DNA of 64,000 nt from Paenibacillus kribbensis (GCF_002240415.1 NZ_CP020028.1:2381501-2445500), one strand, 5' to 3'; positions 1 to 9,025 are shown, numbered from the stretch's first letter. The notes: generated from the sequence alone by a model not told the origin. Made by a program: numbers and translations.

Positions 1-673
1 CCGCCCCAAGCGCGGTTTGGACTGTCAGCTCGTGCGCTTGCTCAGGGGTCAAGCCACCACGAATTCCACCCGCAATCATGGCTTCCATCAAATAGTAGAT
101 ATAGGCAGGACCGCTTCCGGAGATCCCGGTCAAAATATCCATTTTCTCTTCTTCTATCACAGTCACCGTACCTACAGACTCGAACATGGTGAGCACATTC
201 TTACGCTGGTCTTCGCTGATCTCCTTGGAAAAGCTGATGCCTGTCGCTCCCAGCCCAATCGAGCTGGAGGTGTTGGGCATCGTCCGTGCGATCGGCTGCT
301 TGCGGCCTAGCAGTGTTTGCATCGTACGAATGGACAATCCGGCGATGACCGAAATGATCAGCTGATCCTCTGACAGGAGCGGGCCGAGCTGTCCCAGTGC
401 CGCGGCAGCATCCTTGGGCTTCATGGCAAGCACGATGACTGGAGAACGGCGCAGCAGCTCGGTTTTCGCGGCTTCCTCTGTCTGGAACAGCACCCCGTAT
501 TGCTGCTGGAGTTCTTCAAGGCGCGCCTGATTACTGCGGTTAATGACAGTAATGCCGCCACGTTTGACAACGGAACGAGCCGTCATTCCGCGAATGATAG
601 CCTCTGCCATGGAGCCTGCGCCGAAAAACGTAATTTGCTCGTTAATTAAAAACTTTGACTGTGATTCACACAT
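1..673 (-). CDS. proC: Pyrroline-5-carboxylate reductase, partial (3' end beyond window)
   Basis: Last step of proline synthesis, NAD(P)H-dependent reduction of pyrroline-5-carboxylate in the cytoplasm. Reading the minus strand from an ATG at 673 gives 224 open codons that run off the window edge. The N-terminal Rossmann motif GAGSMAEAII lies at residues 18-27 and the family signature SGSGPAYIYYLMEAM at about 185-199. The ATG is preceded by GGAGGT with 9 bases spacing; the nearer ATG at 681 is in another frame and stops at once. It lies 39 bp after proA, so it is probably the third gene of the T-box controlled proB-proA-proC operon. About 40-50 C-terminal residues are missing from view. Confidence 0.93.
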   Translation of the reverse strand, partial: MCESQSKFLINEQITFFGAGSMAEAIIRGMTARSVVKRGGITVINRSNQARLEELQQQYGVLFQTEEAAKTELLRRSPVIVLAMKPKDAAAALGQLGPLLSEDQLIISVIAGLSIRTMQTLLGRKQPIARTMPNTSSSIGLGATGISFSKEISEDQRKNVLTMFESVGTVTVIEEEKMDILTGISGSGPAYIYYLMEAMIAGGIRGGLTPEQAHELTVQTALGA

Positions 674-712
674 GAATTCATAACCTCCAAGAATACGGAT
701 TGATTTATAATA

Positions 713-2005
713 TTATTCCCTGATTTGTCCAGTACCGTACACACGGTATTTGGTTGAAGTCAGCGCAGGCAGGCCCATAGGGCCGCGGGCATGCAATTTT
801 TGGGTGCTGATCCCGATCTCAGCGCCAAACCCGAATTCAAAGCCATCTGTGAAGCGGGTGGAGGCATTGTGATATACAGCTGCTGCATCCACTTCCTGAA
901 GGAAACGTTCGGCATGGGCTTTATCCTCGGTGACAATACATTCCGAGTGCAACGTGCCGTAACGGGCAATATGCTCAAGTGCTTCGTCCAGATGGTCTAC
1001 CACCTTGACGTTCATAATGTAATCATTGTACTCTGTGCCGTAGTCCTCCTCCGTGGCTGTAACAGCCCAGGGAACCAGTGCACGCGTCCGTGCGCAGCCG
1101 CGCAGCTCAACGCCAGCATCACGGAAGCGTTCTGCCAAGCTTGTTAAGTGTGCTTGTGCAAAATCGGCGTGGACGAGCAGCGTTTCCATCGAGTTGCACA
1201 CAGACGGTCTTTGCACCTTGGCGTTCAGCGTAATGGCTTCCGCCATCTGTGTATCCGCCGTAGCGTCCAAATACGTATGGCATACGCCAGCGCCGGTTTC
1301 AATGACAGGCACAGTAGCGTTTTGAACCACGTTTTGGATGAGCGAACGCCCACCACGTGGGATAATCACATCCAGCAGACCGTTCAAGGTGAGCATTTCG
1401 TTGACGGAGGCGCGGTCTGAATCTTCAATCAGTTGAAGCGCCTCGCGGGGTACGGCTGTTGTGTCCAGCGCCTGCTGAAGCACTTCAATGATTTTGCGGT
1501 TGGAGGCGAGGGCCGCCGAACCACCGCGCAGCACAACCGGATTGCCTGTTTTCAGGCACAGGCCCGCAGCATCTACCGTTACATTCGGACGGGCTTCATA
1601 TATGATGCCAATGACACCCAGCGGCACACGTATTTTCTCAATCCGTAGACCGTTAGGACGTTCGATCTGTTCCAGCATGTCACCGACTGGATCCGGCAAC
1701 TCGGCAATTTGGCGCAGTCCTTCGGCGATAGCCCCGATTCGCTCCTCGGTCAGCTTGAGACGGTCGAGCAGCGATTCCGACGTTCCCAATTCACGTCCAC
1801 GCTGCAAATCGTCACTGTTCGCTGCAATCAGCTCTTCCGTATGGCTCACCAATGCCTCTGCCATAGCGAGCAATGCTTTATTTTTTTGTGCTGTTGTCAG
1901 TCGGTTCATGGCTCCGGCACTTTTTTTGGCCAAAGTCGCTTTGGCCCGTACTTCACTGAACTGGTTTTCCTCTGTTGCAGCTGTGTTCGTCGTTAATTTA
2001 CTCAT
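713..2005 (-). CDS. proA: Gamma-glutamyl phosphate reductase (glutamate-5-semialdehyde dehydrogenase)
   Basis: Second step of proline synthesis: NADPH reduction of glutamyl-5-phosphate to the semialdehyde. The 430-residue length is normal for ProA. The catalytic cysteine sits in the motif RPSVCNSMETLLVH, and the C-terminal segment FGFGAEIGISTQKLHARGP is the usual ProA ending block. The start follows GGGAGGC with good spacing. It lies 12 bp after proB and 39 bp before proC, so the three genes very likely share one transcript. Confidence 0.96.
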   Translation of the reverse strand: MSKLTTNTAATEENQFSEVRAKATLAKKSAGAMNRLTTAQKNKALLAMAEALVSHTEELIAANSDDLQRGRELGTSESLLDRLKLTEERIGAIAEGLRQIAELPDPVGDMLEQIERPNGLRIEKIRVPLGVIGIIYEARPNVTVDAAGLCLKTGNPVVLRGGSAALASNRKIIEVLQQALDTTAVPREALQLIEDSDRASVNEMLTLNGLLDVIIPRGGRSLIQNVVQNATVPVIETGAGVCHTYLDATADTQMAEAITLNAKVQRPSVCNSMETLLVHADFAQAHLTSLAERFRDAGVELRGCARTRALVPWAVTATEEDYGTEYNDYIMNVKVVDHLDEALEHIARYGTLHSECIVTEDKAHAERFLQEVDAAAVYHNASTRFTDGFEFGFGAEIGISTQKLHARGPMGLPALTSTKYRVYGTGQIRE

Positions 2006-2017
2006 GTTATGGCCTCC

Positions 2018-3124
2018 CTACATATATAGTGTAATCCATTCATCCCTGTGGATCACCTCAAGCCGGTGAATGGGACCGATTTTGCCCACAACTTCGCCGC
2101 TGGGTAATCCTTGTACGATTCGAAGCTGTTCATCGTCATAATTGACGATGCCGCGCCCTAACACCTTATTTTCCGGCCCCAGCACCTCTACGACATCCCC
2201 GGCATGAAAGCTGCCTTCGACACGCCGTACGCCAACGGGAAGCAGACTGTGTCCCCCGTGTACCAACGCCTCCTCAGCCCCATGGTCTACATGCACTGTA
2301 CCCAGAGGGGTGGACATAAAACCAAGCCATTGCTTTTTCATCGGCAGTGAAGAGAGGTGGGTGTCAAAATAAGTTCCCGGCCCGTGTCCTTCGACGGCTG
2401 CGTCCAGATCGCCGTTAGCACTGACACGTCCTACATACACAGGCACACCACCACGCGTAGCTACCTTGGCAGCTTCGATCTTGGATCGCATGCCGCCCGT
2501 ACCTACTGCTGAGCCGGAGCCTCCAGCGAGTGCATAAATCTCCTCCGTAATTTCGTCGATACGTTCAAAGCGTACGGCGTTCGGATGTTTGCGCGGGTCT
2601 GCCGTATATACGCCATCAGTATCTGTAATGATGATCAAATGCTGGGCTTTGACCAGATTGGCAACCAGTGCAGACAGCATATCGTTATCGCCGAATTTCA
2701 ATTCGTCAATCGATACGGTGTCATTTTCGTTAAAGATCGGGATAATCTGCTGGCGCAGCAGCTCTTCCACGGTCATTCCGGCATTGTTCATCCGTTTGCG
2801 GCTCAAAAAATCACTGCGGGTCAGCAGAATCTGCGCGCTTACCAGGTCAAAATCTTTAAAAGCCTGCTGATAGGCCTGCATGAGAAGTGCTTGACCAACG
2901 GCCGCTGCCGCCTGTTTTTCATGCAGCAGCTTAGGGCGAAACGGGTACCCGATCTCCCGGAACCCGGCGGCTACCGCGCCTGATGTGACCAGCAGCACTT
3001 CATGGCCTTTTGCACGAAGCAAGCTGATTTCCCGGGCAAAAAAGGCGATGGCCTCCCGGTTCAAGCCACCTTCCACTCCAGTCAGGGAGCTGCTTCCGAT
3101 TTTAATGACGATACGTGTCGACAA
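2018..3124 (-). CDS. proB: Glutamate 5-kinase
   Basis: First, feedback-regulated step of proline synthesis: ATP-dependent phosphorylation of glutamate. The amino acid kinase domain begins with RIVIKIGSSSLT and contains FNENDTVS and a glycine-rich VGTGGMRSKIEAAK block; the last roughly 100 residues are a PUA domain. I place the start at TTG 3124 (368 residues), because AAGGAAG lies 8-9 bases upstream and the protein then begins STRIVIKIGSS as in the family. A longer open frame to 3226 runs through the T-box terminator and antiterminator and is not coding. Confidence 0.95.
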   Translation of the reverse strand: MSTRIVIKIGSSSLTGVEGGLNREAIAFFAREISLLRAKGHEVLLVTSGAVAAGFREIGYPFRPKLLHEKQAAAAVGQALLMQAYQQAFKDFDLVSAQILLTRSDFLSRKRMNNAGMTVEELLRQQIIPIFNENDTVSIDELKFGDNDMLSALVANLVKAQHLIIITDTDGVYTADPRKHPNAVRFERIDEITEEIYALAGGSGSAVGTGGMRSKIEAAKVATRGGVPVYVGRVSANGDLDAAVEGHGPGTYFDTHLSSLPMKKQWLGFMSTPLGTVHVDHGAEEALVHGGHSLLPVGVRRVEGSFHAGDVVEVLGPENKVLGRGIVNYDDEQLRIVQGLPSGEVVGKIGPIHRLEVIHRDEWITLYM

Positions 3125-3162
3125 GACGTCCACTTCCTTAATCTGTGCTCTTTTTGTAATAC

Positions 3163-3202
3163 AAAAAAACTTCCATCCTTTGTATGCAAAGGACGAAAGT
3201 TT
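3163..3202 (-). terminator. T-box intrinsic terminator
   Basis: Hairpin with arms AACTTTCGTCCTTTG and CAAAGGATGGAAGTT on the minus strand, then seven T. Located between the T-box motif and proB, it is the regulated terminator of the leader. Confidence 0.88.
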
Positions 3203-3415
3203 ATACTTCCGCGGTACCACCTTCATTGATGATTCATGATCATCCCACTTGAGACCTGTTAACGGCAGGGACCGCCTGATTGCGCAGGGCGCTCGGGGGT
3301 AGGAGTTGGGAGAGAATCCAGGTAAATTCTTGCAGCCTATCGGAATTTACTCTCTGAACAGGATGGGCCTCTCTTAATAATCCCTTCAACGCGCTAAATG
3401 ATATTGGATACAGAA
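3163..3415 (-). promoter_or_regulatory. T-box leader riboswitch of proBAC
   Basis: On the minus strand the leader contains the T-box sequence AAGGTGGTACCGCGGAAG (3223 down to 3206), followed at once by a strong terminator hairpin (3163-3202) ending in a run of seven T. Upstream a stem GTAAATTC/GAATTTAC (3350-3343 with 3329-3322) fits the apical part of stem I. T-box leaders sense uncharged tRNA and let transcription continue when it is scarce. Proline is expected from the genes; a CCU triplet lies near 3322-3320, but I cannot fix the specifier loop by eye. The 5' boundary is approximate. Confidence 0.88.
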
Positions 3416-3466
3416 TACCACGAAAAGGTCGAGTTTGGCAAAGAAGTTGTCGCTGGAAAATACGGC

Positions 3467-4648
3467 TTAACGAAACAGATTCAGCTTGCCGATTCGCTCA
3501 GCCGCTTCAGACAGCCTGGCTTCCGAGCTTAGCAGCCCTGCCCGCACATATCCTTCGCCTCCACTGCCGAAGCCGACCCCCGGTGCGACGGCTACCTTGG
3601 CCTCACGCAGCAGCAGATCGGCAAAGGAGGCTGAAGTATAGCCCGGCGGCACAGGCAGCCAGCTAAAGAAGGAGCCCTGTGGGCGCTTCGCCTTCCAGCC
3701 GATGTGCTCAAGTGCATCGTAAAAAGCGTTGCGGCGCGATTCATAGCGGGCCACCAGTTCGCCTACGCAATCCTGCGAGGATGTCAGAGCTGTTGCCGCT
3801 GCTGCTTGAATGCCTCCAAACAAGCTGACATAAATATGATCCTGCAGCAGGTTAATCATGGAGATGATTTCGGCATTGCCGAGTGCAAAGCCGACGCGCC
3901 AGCCCGCCATATTGTAGGTTTTGGACAAAGTATAAAACTCAATGCCTACGTCCTTGGCCCCCTCGGCCTGGAGAAAGCTGACCGGGCGTTCGCCGTCAAA
4001 GCCGATCGCACCATAAGCAAAATCACTGGCAACCACAATCCCGTTGCGCTGTGCGAATTCGACCGTTTCCTCGTAGAAGGAAAGCGGGGCAGTTGCCGAG
4101 GTCGGATTGTTCGGATAGTTAAGGAACATCAGCTTGGCACGGCGGCGGTCTTCTTCAGAGATCGCTTCGTAATCGGGCAGAAAACGGTTTTCTTCCTTCA
4201 ATGGAAGAAAAGACATCTCCGCTTTAGCCAAGGCTACGCCAGACCAGTAATCCGGATAGCCGGGATCAGGCACGAGGCATACATCGCCAGGATTGAGCAA
4301 GATTTGCGGCAATTGCACCAAGCCTGTTTTTCCGCCAAACAAGATGGCGACCTCGGTTTCCGGGTCGAGCGTCACACCGTAATCCTCCTGATAGCGCTGG
4401 GCTACAGCTTCTTTGAGAAAGCCATAGCCGCGAAAAGGCGAGTACTTATGATAAAGCGGGTTGTCCGCTGATTCCTGCAAGGCTTTTACAATATGAGGCG
4501 GGGTGGGTGTATCCGGGTTCCCTTGTCCGAGATTAATGACATCATGCCCCGCCGCAATTTCACGGTTTACATTTTGTACGAGTGTGGCAAAAAATTGAGT
4601 GGGCAGCTGTTTCATCACGTCCGCGGAGGGAATGGAAAAATGACTCAT
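3467..4648 (-). CDS. mtnE: Methionine-salvage aminotransferase (PLP, class I)
   Basis: Fold-type I aminotransferase of 393 residues. It closely resembles Bacillus MtnE (YkrV), which transaminates 2-oxo-4-methylthiobutyrate to methionine at the end of the methylthioadenosine salvage pathway. Visible features are VINLGQGNPDTPTPPHIV near the N-terminus, LFGGKTGLVQLPQ, PDPGYPDYWSGV, the NYPNNPTS motif and the PLP lysine in YTLSKTYNMAGWRVGF around residue 240. It is divergent from mtnU with 175 bp between them; I see no S-box in that gap, so regulation is unclear. Other mtn genes are not in the window. Confidence 0.88.
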   Translation of the reverse strand: MSHFSIPSADVMKQLPTQFFATLVQNVNREIAAGHDVINLGQGNPDTPTPPHIVKALQESADNPLYHKYSPFRGYGFLKEAVAQRYQEDYGVTLDPETEVAILFGGKTGLVQLPQILLNPGDVCLVPDPGYPDYWSGVALAKAEMSFLPLKEENRFLPDYEAISEEDRRRAKLMFLNYPNNPTSATAPLSFYEETVEFAQRNGIVVASDFAYGAIGFDGERPVSFLQAEGAKDVGIEFYTLSKTYNMAGWRVGFALGNAEIISMINLLQDHIYVSLFGGIQAAAATALTSSQDCVGELVARYESRRNAFYDALEHIGWKAKRPQGSFFSWLPVPPGYTSASFADLLLREAKVAVAPGVGFGSGGEGYVRAGLLSSEARLSEAAERIGKLNLFR

Positions 4649-4823
4649 GCATTCACACGACCTTTTGGAATAGTTTGAGGATTAATCTATCATGATTTTA
4701 CCGAGTTGTATAGGGGGAATTGAGTTTATATGGTTGCGTGCTAAAGCGAGATCGGGCTATGATGGGGGAAAATACCGGACCAGCAGTCATCGTATGCTCC
4801 GGTTACAGGGAGGATGAACGATT

Positions 4824-5642
4824 TTGACGAATCATGAAGCTCAGCCGTTCCGTGTTGCACTTATACAGGCTCATATTGAACTTGGAAATCCATCAGAAAA
4901 CCGTAGTCATATGCGTACTTTAATGGAACAGGCGGCAACAGCCGCAGACAAGCCGGATCTGATGATCCTGCCGGAAATGTGGAACACGGGCTATGCCCTG
5001 GATCGCATTCATGAGCTGGCGGACAAGGAAGGGGCAGAGACCCGGGAATGGATAGCTGCATTCGCCGCGGCCCATCAGGTGAACGTGGTCGCCGGGTCGA
5101 TTGCAGAGAAAAAAAGCGATGGTCATGTGTACAATACAATGATTGTTTTTGACCGGACAGGAGCCGAGGTGGCTTCGTATTCCAAGATTCATTTATTCCG
5201 TCTGATGGAGGAAGAAAAATATTTGCAGTCTGGTGAGGAAAAGGTTTTGTTCACGCTAGATGGCGGGATTCAGGCTGGTGCTTCGATCTGCTATGACATC
5301 CGTTTTCCCGAACTGGCCCGCAGTCTAGCCTTGTCTGGCGCCAACCTGATGATCGTACCCGCGGAATGGCCTCATCCCCGGCTCCATCACTGGCGTACCC
5401 TGCTGACCGCACGTGCCATTGAAAATCAAATGTATGTCATTGCCTGTAACCGGGTTGGCCGCAGCGGAGACACCGATTTCTTTGGACATTCCCTCATCAT
5501 TGATCCGTGGGGAGAGATTGTTGCCGAGGGCGGAGAGCAGGAGGAGATTGTTACAGGAACGATAGAGTCAGCCCTGGTGCAGGATGTGCGTGGGCGTATC
5601 CCGGTATTTGAGGATCGTCGCCCCTCCTTGTATGACCGATAA
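4824..5642 (+). CDS. mtnU: Carbon-nitrogen hydrolase, omega-amidase type (MtnU/YkrU)
   Basis: Nitrilase-superfamily amidase of 272 residues with the complete Glu-Lys-Cys triad: Glu in LPEMWNTGY, Lys in YSKIHLFRLM and Cys in ASICYDIRFPEL. The C-terminal GHSLIIDPWGEIVAEGG is typical of this group. The best family match is Bacillus YkrU/MtnU, thought to remove the alpha-ketoglutaramate made when MtnE uses glutamine. The start is TTG at 4824 with GGGAGG ten bases upstream. Divergence from mtnE supports the shared role in methionine salvage. Confidence 0.86.
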   Translation: MTNHEAQPFRVALIQAHIELGNPSENRSHMRTLMEQAATAADKPDLMILPEMWNTGYALDRIHELADKEGAETREWIAAFAAAHQVNVVAGSIAEKKSDGHVYNTMIVFDRTGAEVASYSKIHLFRLMEEEKYLQSGEEKVLFTLDGGIQAGASICYDIRFPELARSLALSGANLMIVPAEWPHPRLHHWRTLLTARAIENQMYVIACNRVGRSGDTDFFGHSLIIDPWGEIVAEGGEQEEIVTGTIESALVQDVRGRIPVFEDRRPSLYDR

Positions 5643-5747
5643 ACGTCGTTCTGTTTAGTCGTCCTGCATAAATAGAAGGAACATTTCATGCTCAAGGAAC
5701 AAGTTTTTCACCGTCTGACTTGGGCTGTATGTCGCCTATAACGGGTA

Positions 5748-6166
5748 TTGTTTTGCCATGGGTTCCGTACAGGAGGCGTTGTTAACGCTGTCTATGGCGG
5801 AGGCCAATTGGTCTATCTGGAAAATGCGGCGGATATGCTCACGACAATCCTGAACAACCAGATCATTATGCTGACGTCGATTGGCGAGCTGGATAAGGCT
5901 TTAAAGGAAGTGATGGTTTTGACACAAAATCGGCTGATAATCTGGCAATTGAATACTCCAAAGTTGCAAAATTTTGTGTGAACCAACTCTATGCTCAAAA
6001 CGAAACCGGCAAAATACAGGTTAAAGCTCCTGATTTTCCGGTTTGTTTGTATGTGCCAAAACATATTGTGGTGCCGGATACTGCCTTCCATACTGAATTT
6101 ATAAGGAACGACAATACAGAATATGAGGTGCAGGCAAATGATGACGGGCAGAGCCTCAGGATGTGA
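5748..6166 (+). pseudogene. Decayed coding remnant, unknown (possibly LXG-like N-terminus)
   Basis: No intact gene fills 5643-6180. One frame (5748-5981) reads LVYLENAADMLTTILNNQ and ELDKALK, then a second frame beginning near 5893 reads FKGSDGFDTKSADNLAIEYS and on to a stop at 6166. The two parts appear to join by a frameshift near 5890-5900. The pattern of helical N-terminal text followed by FKG and SADN recalls the LXG domain of type VII secreted toxins, but this is a weak impression. Neither part has a good ribosome binding site. It may be a broken gene or two unrelated short frames. Confidence 0.3.
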
Positions 6167-6180
6167 TGGCGATCTGACAC

Positions 6181-6951
6181 TTATCCTACGGGGACAGGCT
6201 CATCTCTTTGCAGCTCGACTTGAACAGTACTGTATTTGCATGCTCCCAGAGGATGCCCGTCTTGATCGATGCTACCTTGCAGCGGTTTCCCGTGATCGTC
6301 TGTGCACCATGACTGGCTTTGAAAGGCCAAGAAATAAGCAATCCATTTATTTTCCGCTGTGAAATGGACCAGAAAACAGCCGTCATGGAAAATGTCATTT
6401 TCCTCCGGTGAATATTTGCTGTTCCCTTGATTCATATGGATGTTGTGAACGCCAAGGCCGTTTCCCGTAAAATGCGTACCATAAGCGTAAATGGTCGCAT
6501 CCTCATTATTCAGCGCCTTGTGCATGTATTTATCAATAAAATCGTATAAGTCATTGTTTTCACCGGGAGCTGTAAAAGGCACAATCTCCATTTTATTGGG
6601 ATCAAATAACCCGCTGCGAATGAAATCGACGGCAATGTCTGCATTTACATTCTGATGATAATTGATGTCATGAAAACCGGAGTTCATCGTTGGCAAAATG
6701 GTAATGGCTTGTGCATTATAGTTTTCGTCGCTGTAATAAAGCGACCGGGGAAGGTCCGGATCGATAGACTGAACGTTGATGGGGAGCTTATATTTTTTCC
6801 CATGATCCGCCTCGACAACGATATTGTAGTGGGGAGACTGGTCACTTTCCGGATCTTTACGAATGTCAATGACGCGGCCGATTAATACACCATATCTTGA
6901 ATTTGCGCCTGAGCCTGAACCTCTTCTCGAATTTCTTCTTGAATCAGACAT
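6181..6951 (-). CDS. DUF2278 (YukJ) family protein
   Basis: A 256-residue protein of the DUF2278/YukJ family; function unknown. Visible family features: an N-terminal beta-rich domain (YGVLIGRVIDIRKD, then HYNIVVEADHGKKYKLPINVQ), then a C-terminal block with YAYGTHFTGNGLGVHNIHMN and DIFHDGCFLVHF. The N-terminal tail is Ser/Arg/Gly rich (about 18 residues). The start has GGAGG seven to eight bases upstream. The C-terminal half with its HNIHMNQG and HDGCF blocks suggests a metal- or ligand-binding beta fold, which is only inference. It appears monocistronic. Confidence 0.85.
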   Translation of the reverse strand: MSDSRRNSRRGSGSGANSRYGVLIGRVIDIRKDPESDQSPHYNIVVEADHGKKYKLPINVQSIDPDLPRSLYYSDENYNAQAITILPTMNSGFHDINYHQNVNADIAVDFIRSGLFDPNKMEIVPFTAPGENNDLYDFIDKYMHKALNNEDATIYAYGTHFTGNGLGVHNIHMNQGNSKYSPEENDIFHDGCFLVHFTAENKWIAYFLAFQSQSWCTDDHGKPLQGSIDQDGHPLGACKYSTVQVELQRDEPVPVG

Positions 6952-7179
6952 GTTTTACCTCCAAATATGTGATTTATTGCACCTAAATATTTTTCTCTGT
7001 AGTGAGCAGGATTATTCAATTGCATTTGTGTGTGATTTAATTGACATTAATAGAAAAATGTCTCATTTTATTGGATTTACCTGGAACCCCATGCCTTCTG
7101 TCCAATAGTGACAGTGCAAATAGGAAAACACGATTTAAGGGTTACCCCTGTTTCTCCAGACGATCCAGGTGGAGGGATC

Positions 7180-7415
7180 AGGTGTCGCCAACGGAATTGC
7201 AAGAGCTAATGAATGAACAAATGGTCAAGCAAGGCGTATGGAGATTGTCCAAACGGTGAGCAGGCGTATGTGAAGGTGCTGGATGTTACGCCTGTGGGAG
7301 GAGCGGGGCCCGATAGGATCAAGCTTCAATTTGTGTTGAGTGTAACGAAAAGCAGGTCTTTAAGACACAGATGAGTGAAGCCGAGATACAGGAAGCATTT
7401 GGTGCTTCCCGATAA
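7180..7415 (+). pseudogene. Frameshifted coding remnant, unknown
   Basis: Three consecutive open segments lie in three frames: PTELQELMNEQMVKQGVW (ending 7259), AYVKVLDVTPVGGAGPDRI (about 7266-7372) and QVFKTQMSEAEIQEAFGASR (ending at 7415). Read together they look like one short gene of about 75 codons broken by two frameshifts. No family was recognised. The rest of 6952-7490 shows nothing I can support as a gene. Confidence 0.28.
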
Positions 7416-7493
7416 AAAGGTTGTCGACACCTGTTTCAGATACAGATTATAGGTGTACTATAATAGTATCCCGACACCAGGAGGTTGATAACG

Positions 7494-7634
7494 ATGGATA
7501 ACCAAAGTAGATCCGAACTGGCGAACAGGGATGGCCTGTCACGGCCGAAAGGTTTGAACAGACAGGTTGTCGGCAACAATTACGAAATGGGCTATGCTCA
7601 GGATAAAAGTCCCCCTGATTTAGGGCAATCCTGA
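7494..7634 (+). CDS. Small hypothetical protein (46 aa)
   Basis: ATG at 7494 has a perfect AGGAGG (7479-7484) nine bases upstream, and TATAAT occurs at 7459-7464. The product is hydrophilic, rich in N, Q, S, R, D and G, beginning MDNQSRSELANRDGLSRP and ending DKSPPDLGQS, with no hydrophobic segment. That composition is like that of minor small acid-soluble spore proteins, but I could not assign a family. The exact ribosome site and a plausible -10 are the main support. It overlaps antisense frames of no interest. Confidence 0.55.
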   Translation: MDNQSRSELANRDGLSRPKGLNRQVVGNNYEMGYAQDKSPPDLGQS

Positions 7635-7863
7635 TCACGAACAGGCGAGGACAGGCACTTTGGGATCACACAGCACATTGGAACTAAGGTAGGACTTTGT
7701 TGGGAAACCAGAGCTTGAGACCTTAAGGAAAGAAGTGATGTGCGATGGATAAAGTGGAGTTTCCGAGCAAATGCAGGGTAATCAGGCGAGGCTGAACGAG
7801 GTTGAAGTATTTATTTTGAACCCATGCACTCATATTGGGAATGCAATAATAGGGGGGAGCCCC

Positions 7864-7918
7864 CAGGACCGTCTTCTTTTCTGGCTTTGGCCGGGGAGGA
7901 AGGCGGTCCTTGTCATAT
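7864..7918 (-). repeat. Inverted repeat downstream of the LysR gene, possible terminator
   Basis: Arms AGGACCG (7872-7878) and CGGTCCT (7906-7912 region) with an inner complementary part CTTC/GAAG form a hairpin 3' of the minus-strand LysR gene. There is no clear T-run on the minus strand, so termination is uncertain. Confidence 0.35.
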
Positions 7919-7924
7919 TCGCAG

Positions 7925-8842
7925 CTACTTTTGAGAAAGTTGCTTGACCGTTTCCCGGAAAGTATCAATAAAAGCTTCGGCAGCTTTGGACAGATAACGT
8001 CCGTTGCGGTAAGCAATGGCTAAGGTACGGCTTGGTGTCGGTTTGGCCAGGGGCAGTAAAGCCGGGACAAATTCGCTGCTGGCGGCCCGGGCGATAAAAC
8101 GAGGGACGAGTGTCACTCCCATACCTGTTGCTACGAGTGATTGCAGGGTCTCCATGTTGGTGCTTTCAAACACCACATGAGGTTCAAAGCCTGCCTGATG
8201 GCACAAATCCATCGTCAGCTTGCGAAATCCCTGTCCTTTTTTCAGAACGACAAAAGGCTCGTCTTTTAGCTCCTCCATATGCACAGGCTGTGGCTGGTCA
8301 CCGATTTTACGCAAGGCTAAAGAGTGACCCGGGGGAACGGCGAGATCAATCCATTCTTCACCGATAGGCACATAGGAAAGTGTAGGCTCTACTAATGGGA
8401 GTGACAGCAGGCTGAGATCAGTATCTCCACTGGCTGTTTTTTTCTCCAGATTCATGGATGAATCCTCGACCAGCACGATTTCAATGTCAGGATGAGCCTT
8501 TTTGAAGACAGGCAATACATGTGGCAGCAAATGAGAGCCCGTAATCGGCATACTGCCCACGACGACCTTCCCTTTGCGGAGCTGGGAAATATCGTCCATT
8601 TCCTGCCGGAGCTGCTCGACTGCATCGACGATTTTTTTGGCTTTTTCTACAAAGCTTGCGCCTGCATGCGTCAATTCCACCGTGCTTGTATTGCGTTGAA
8701 ATAACAGCACCCCGAGTTCTTTTTCCAGTTTGGACAATTGCTGGCTCAGCGAAGGCTGGGCAATATGCAGCTTTTCTGCTGCGCGCGAGAAGTTTTTTTC
8801 CGCTGCAATTTGCAGGGTATATTGAAGCTGTCTGAACTCCAT
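7925..8842 (-). CDS. LysR family transcriptional regulator
   Basis: A 305-residue LysR regulator. The N-terminal winged helix-turn-helix covers about residues 1-60 (MEFRQLQYTLQIAAEKNFSR, then AAEKLHIAQPSLSQQLSKLE), followed by a linker helix and a periplasmic-binding-like effector domain (about 90-300; GKVVVGSMPITGSHLLPHVLP). Its ligand cannot be told from sequence. It is divergent from the alkaline phosphatase gene with a 238 bp gap, which may hold an operator, but no TN11A box stood out. Confidence 0.93.
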   Translation of the reverse strand: MEFRQLQYTLQIAAEKNFSRAAEKLHIAQPSLSQQLSKLEKELGVLLFQRNTSTVELTHAGASFVEKAKKIVDAVEQLRQEMDDISQLRKGKVVVGSMPITGSHLLPHVLPVFKKAHPDIEIVLVEDSSMNLEKKTASGDTDLSLLSLPLVEPTLSYVPIGEEWIDLAVPPGHSLALRKIGDQPQPVHMEELKDEPFVVLKKGQGFRKLTMDLCHQAGFEPHVVFESTNMETLQSLVATGMGVTLVPRFIARAASSEFVPALLPLAKPTPSRTLAIAYRNGRYLSKAAEAFIDTFRETVKQLSQK

Positions 8843-9008
8843 CGATTTTGGGCTCCTTTTCTTATAAGATTTACCTATTACATCATAGACTGATTATACA
8901 ATATTCAAATCAAATTCCCAATCCCAATCCTTTTCATGTGTCACAACTGTTATATAGATGAAGCGTTATTTTCACAAATAGGACTTTTAATATAGATAGA
9001 CAGCTCCC

Positions 9009-9025
9009 TTAACATTCTCTTGACA
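9009..9025 (+). promoter_or_regulatory. Candidate PhoP box upstream of alkaline phosphatase
   Basis: TTAACA (9009-9014) and TTGACA (9020-9025) are separated by exactly 5 bases, fitting the Bacillus PhoP repeat TT(A/T/C)ACA-N4-6-TT(A/T/C)ACA; a further TTCACA lies at 8971-8976. The position 56-72 bp before the ATG suits phosphate-starvation control. TTGACA could instead be a plain -35, but no good -10 lies 17 bp on. Confidence 0.45.

Noticed and set aside
3125..3226. Upstream extension of proB to 402 codons
   Set aside because: It runs through the T-box antiterminator and terminator; TTG 3124 has the ribosome site and gives the family N-terminus.
3704..4471. Plus-strand frame (255 codons) opposite mtnE
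   Set aside because: Antisense shadow; no ribosome site.
4649..4823. S-box (SAM riboswitch) between mtnE and mtnU
   Set aside because: None of the conserved S-box stems or a terminator is present in the 175 bp gap.
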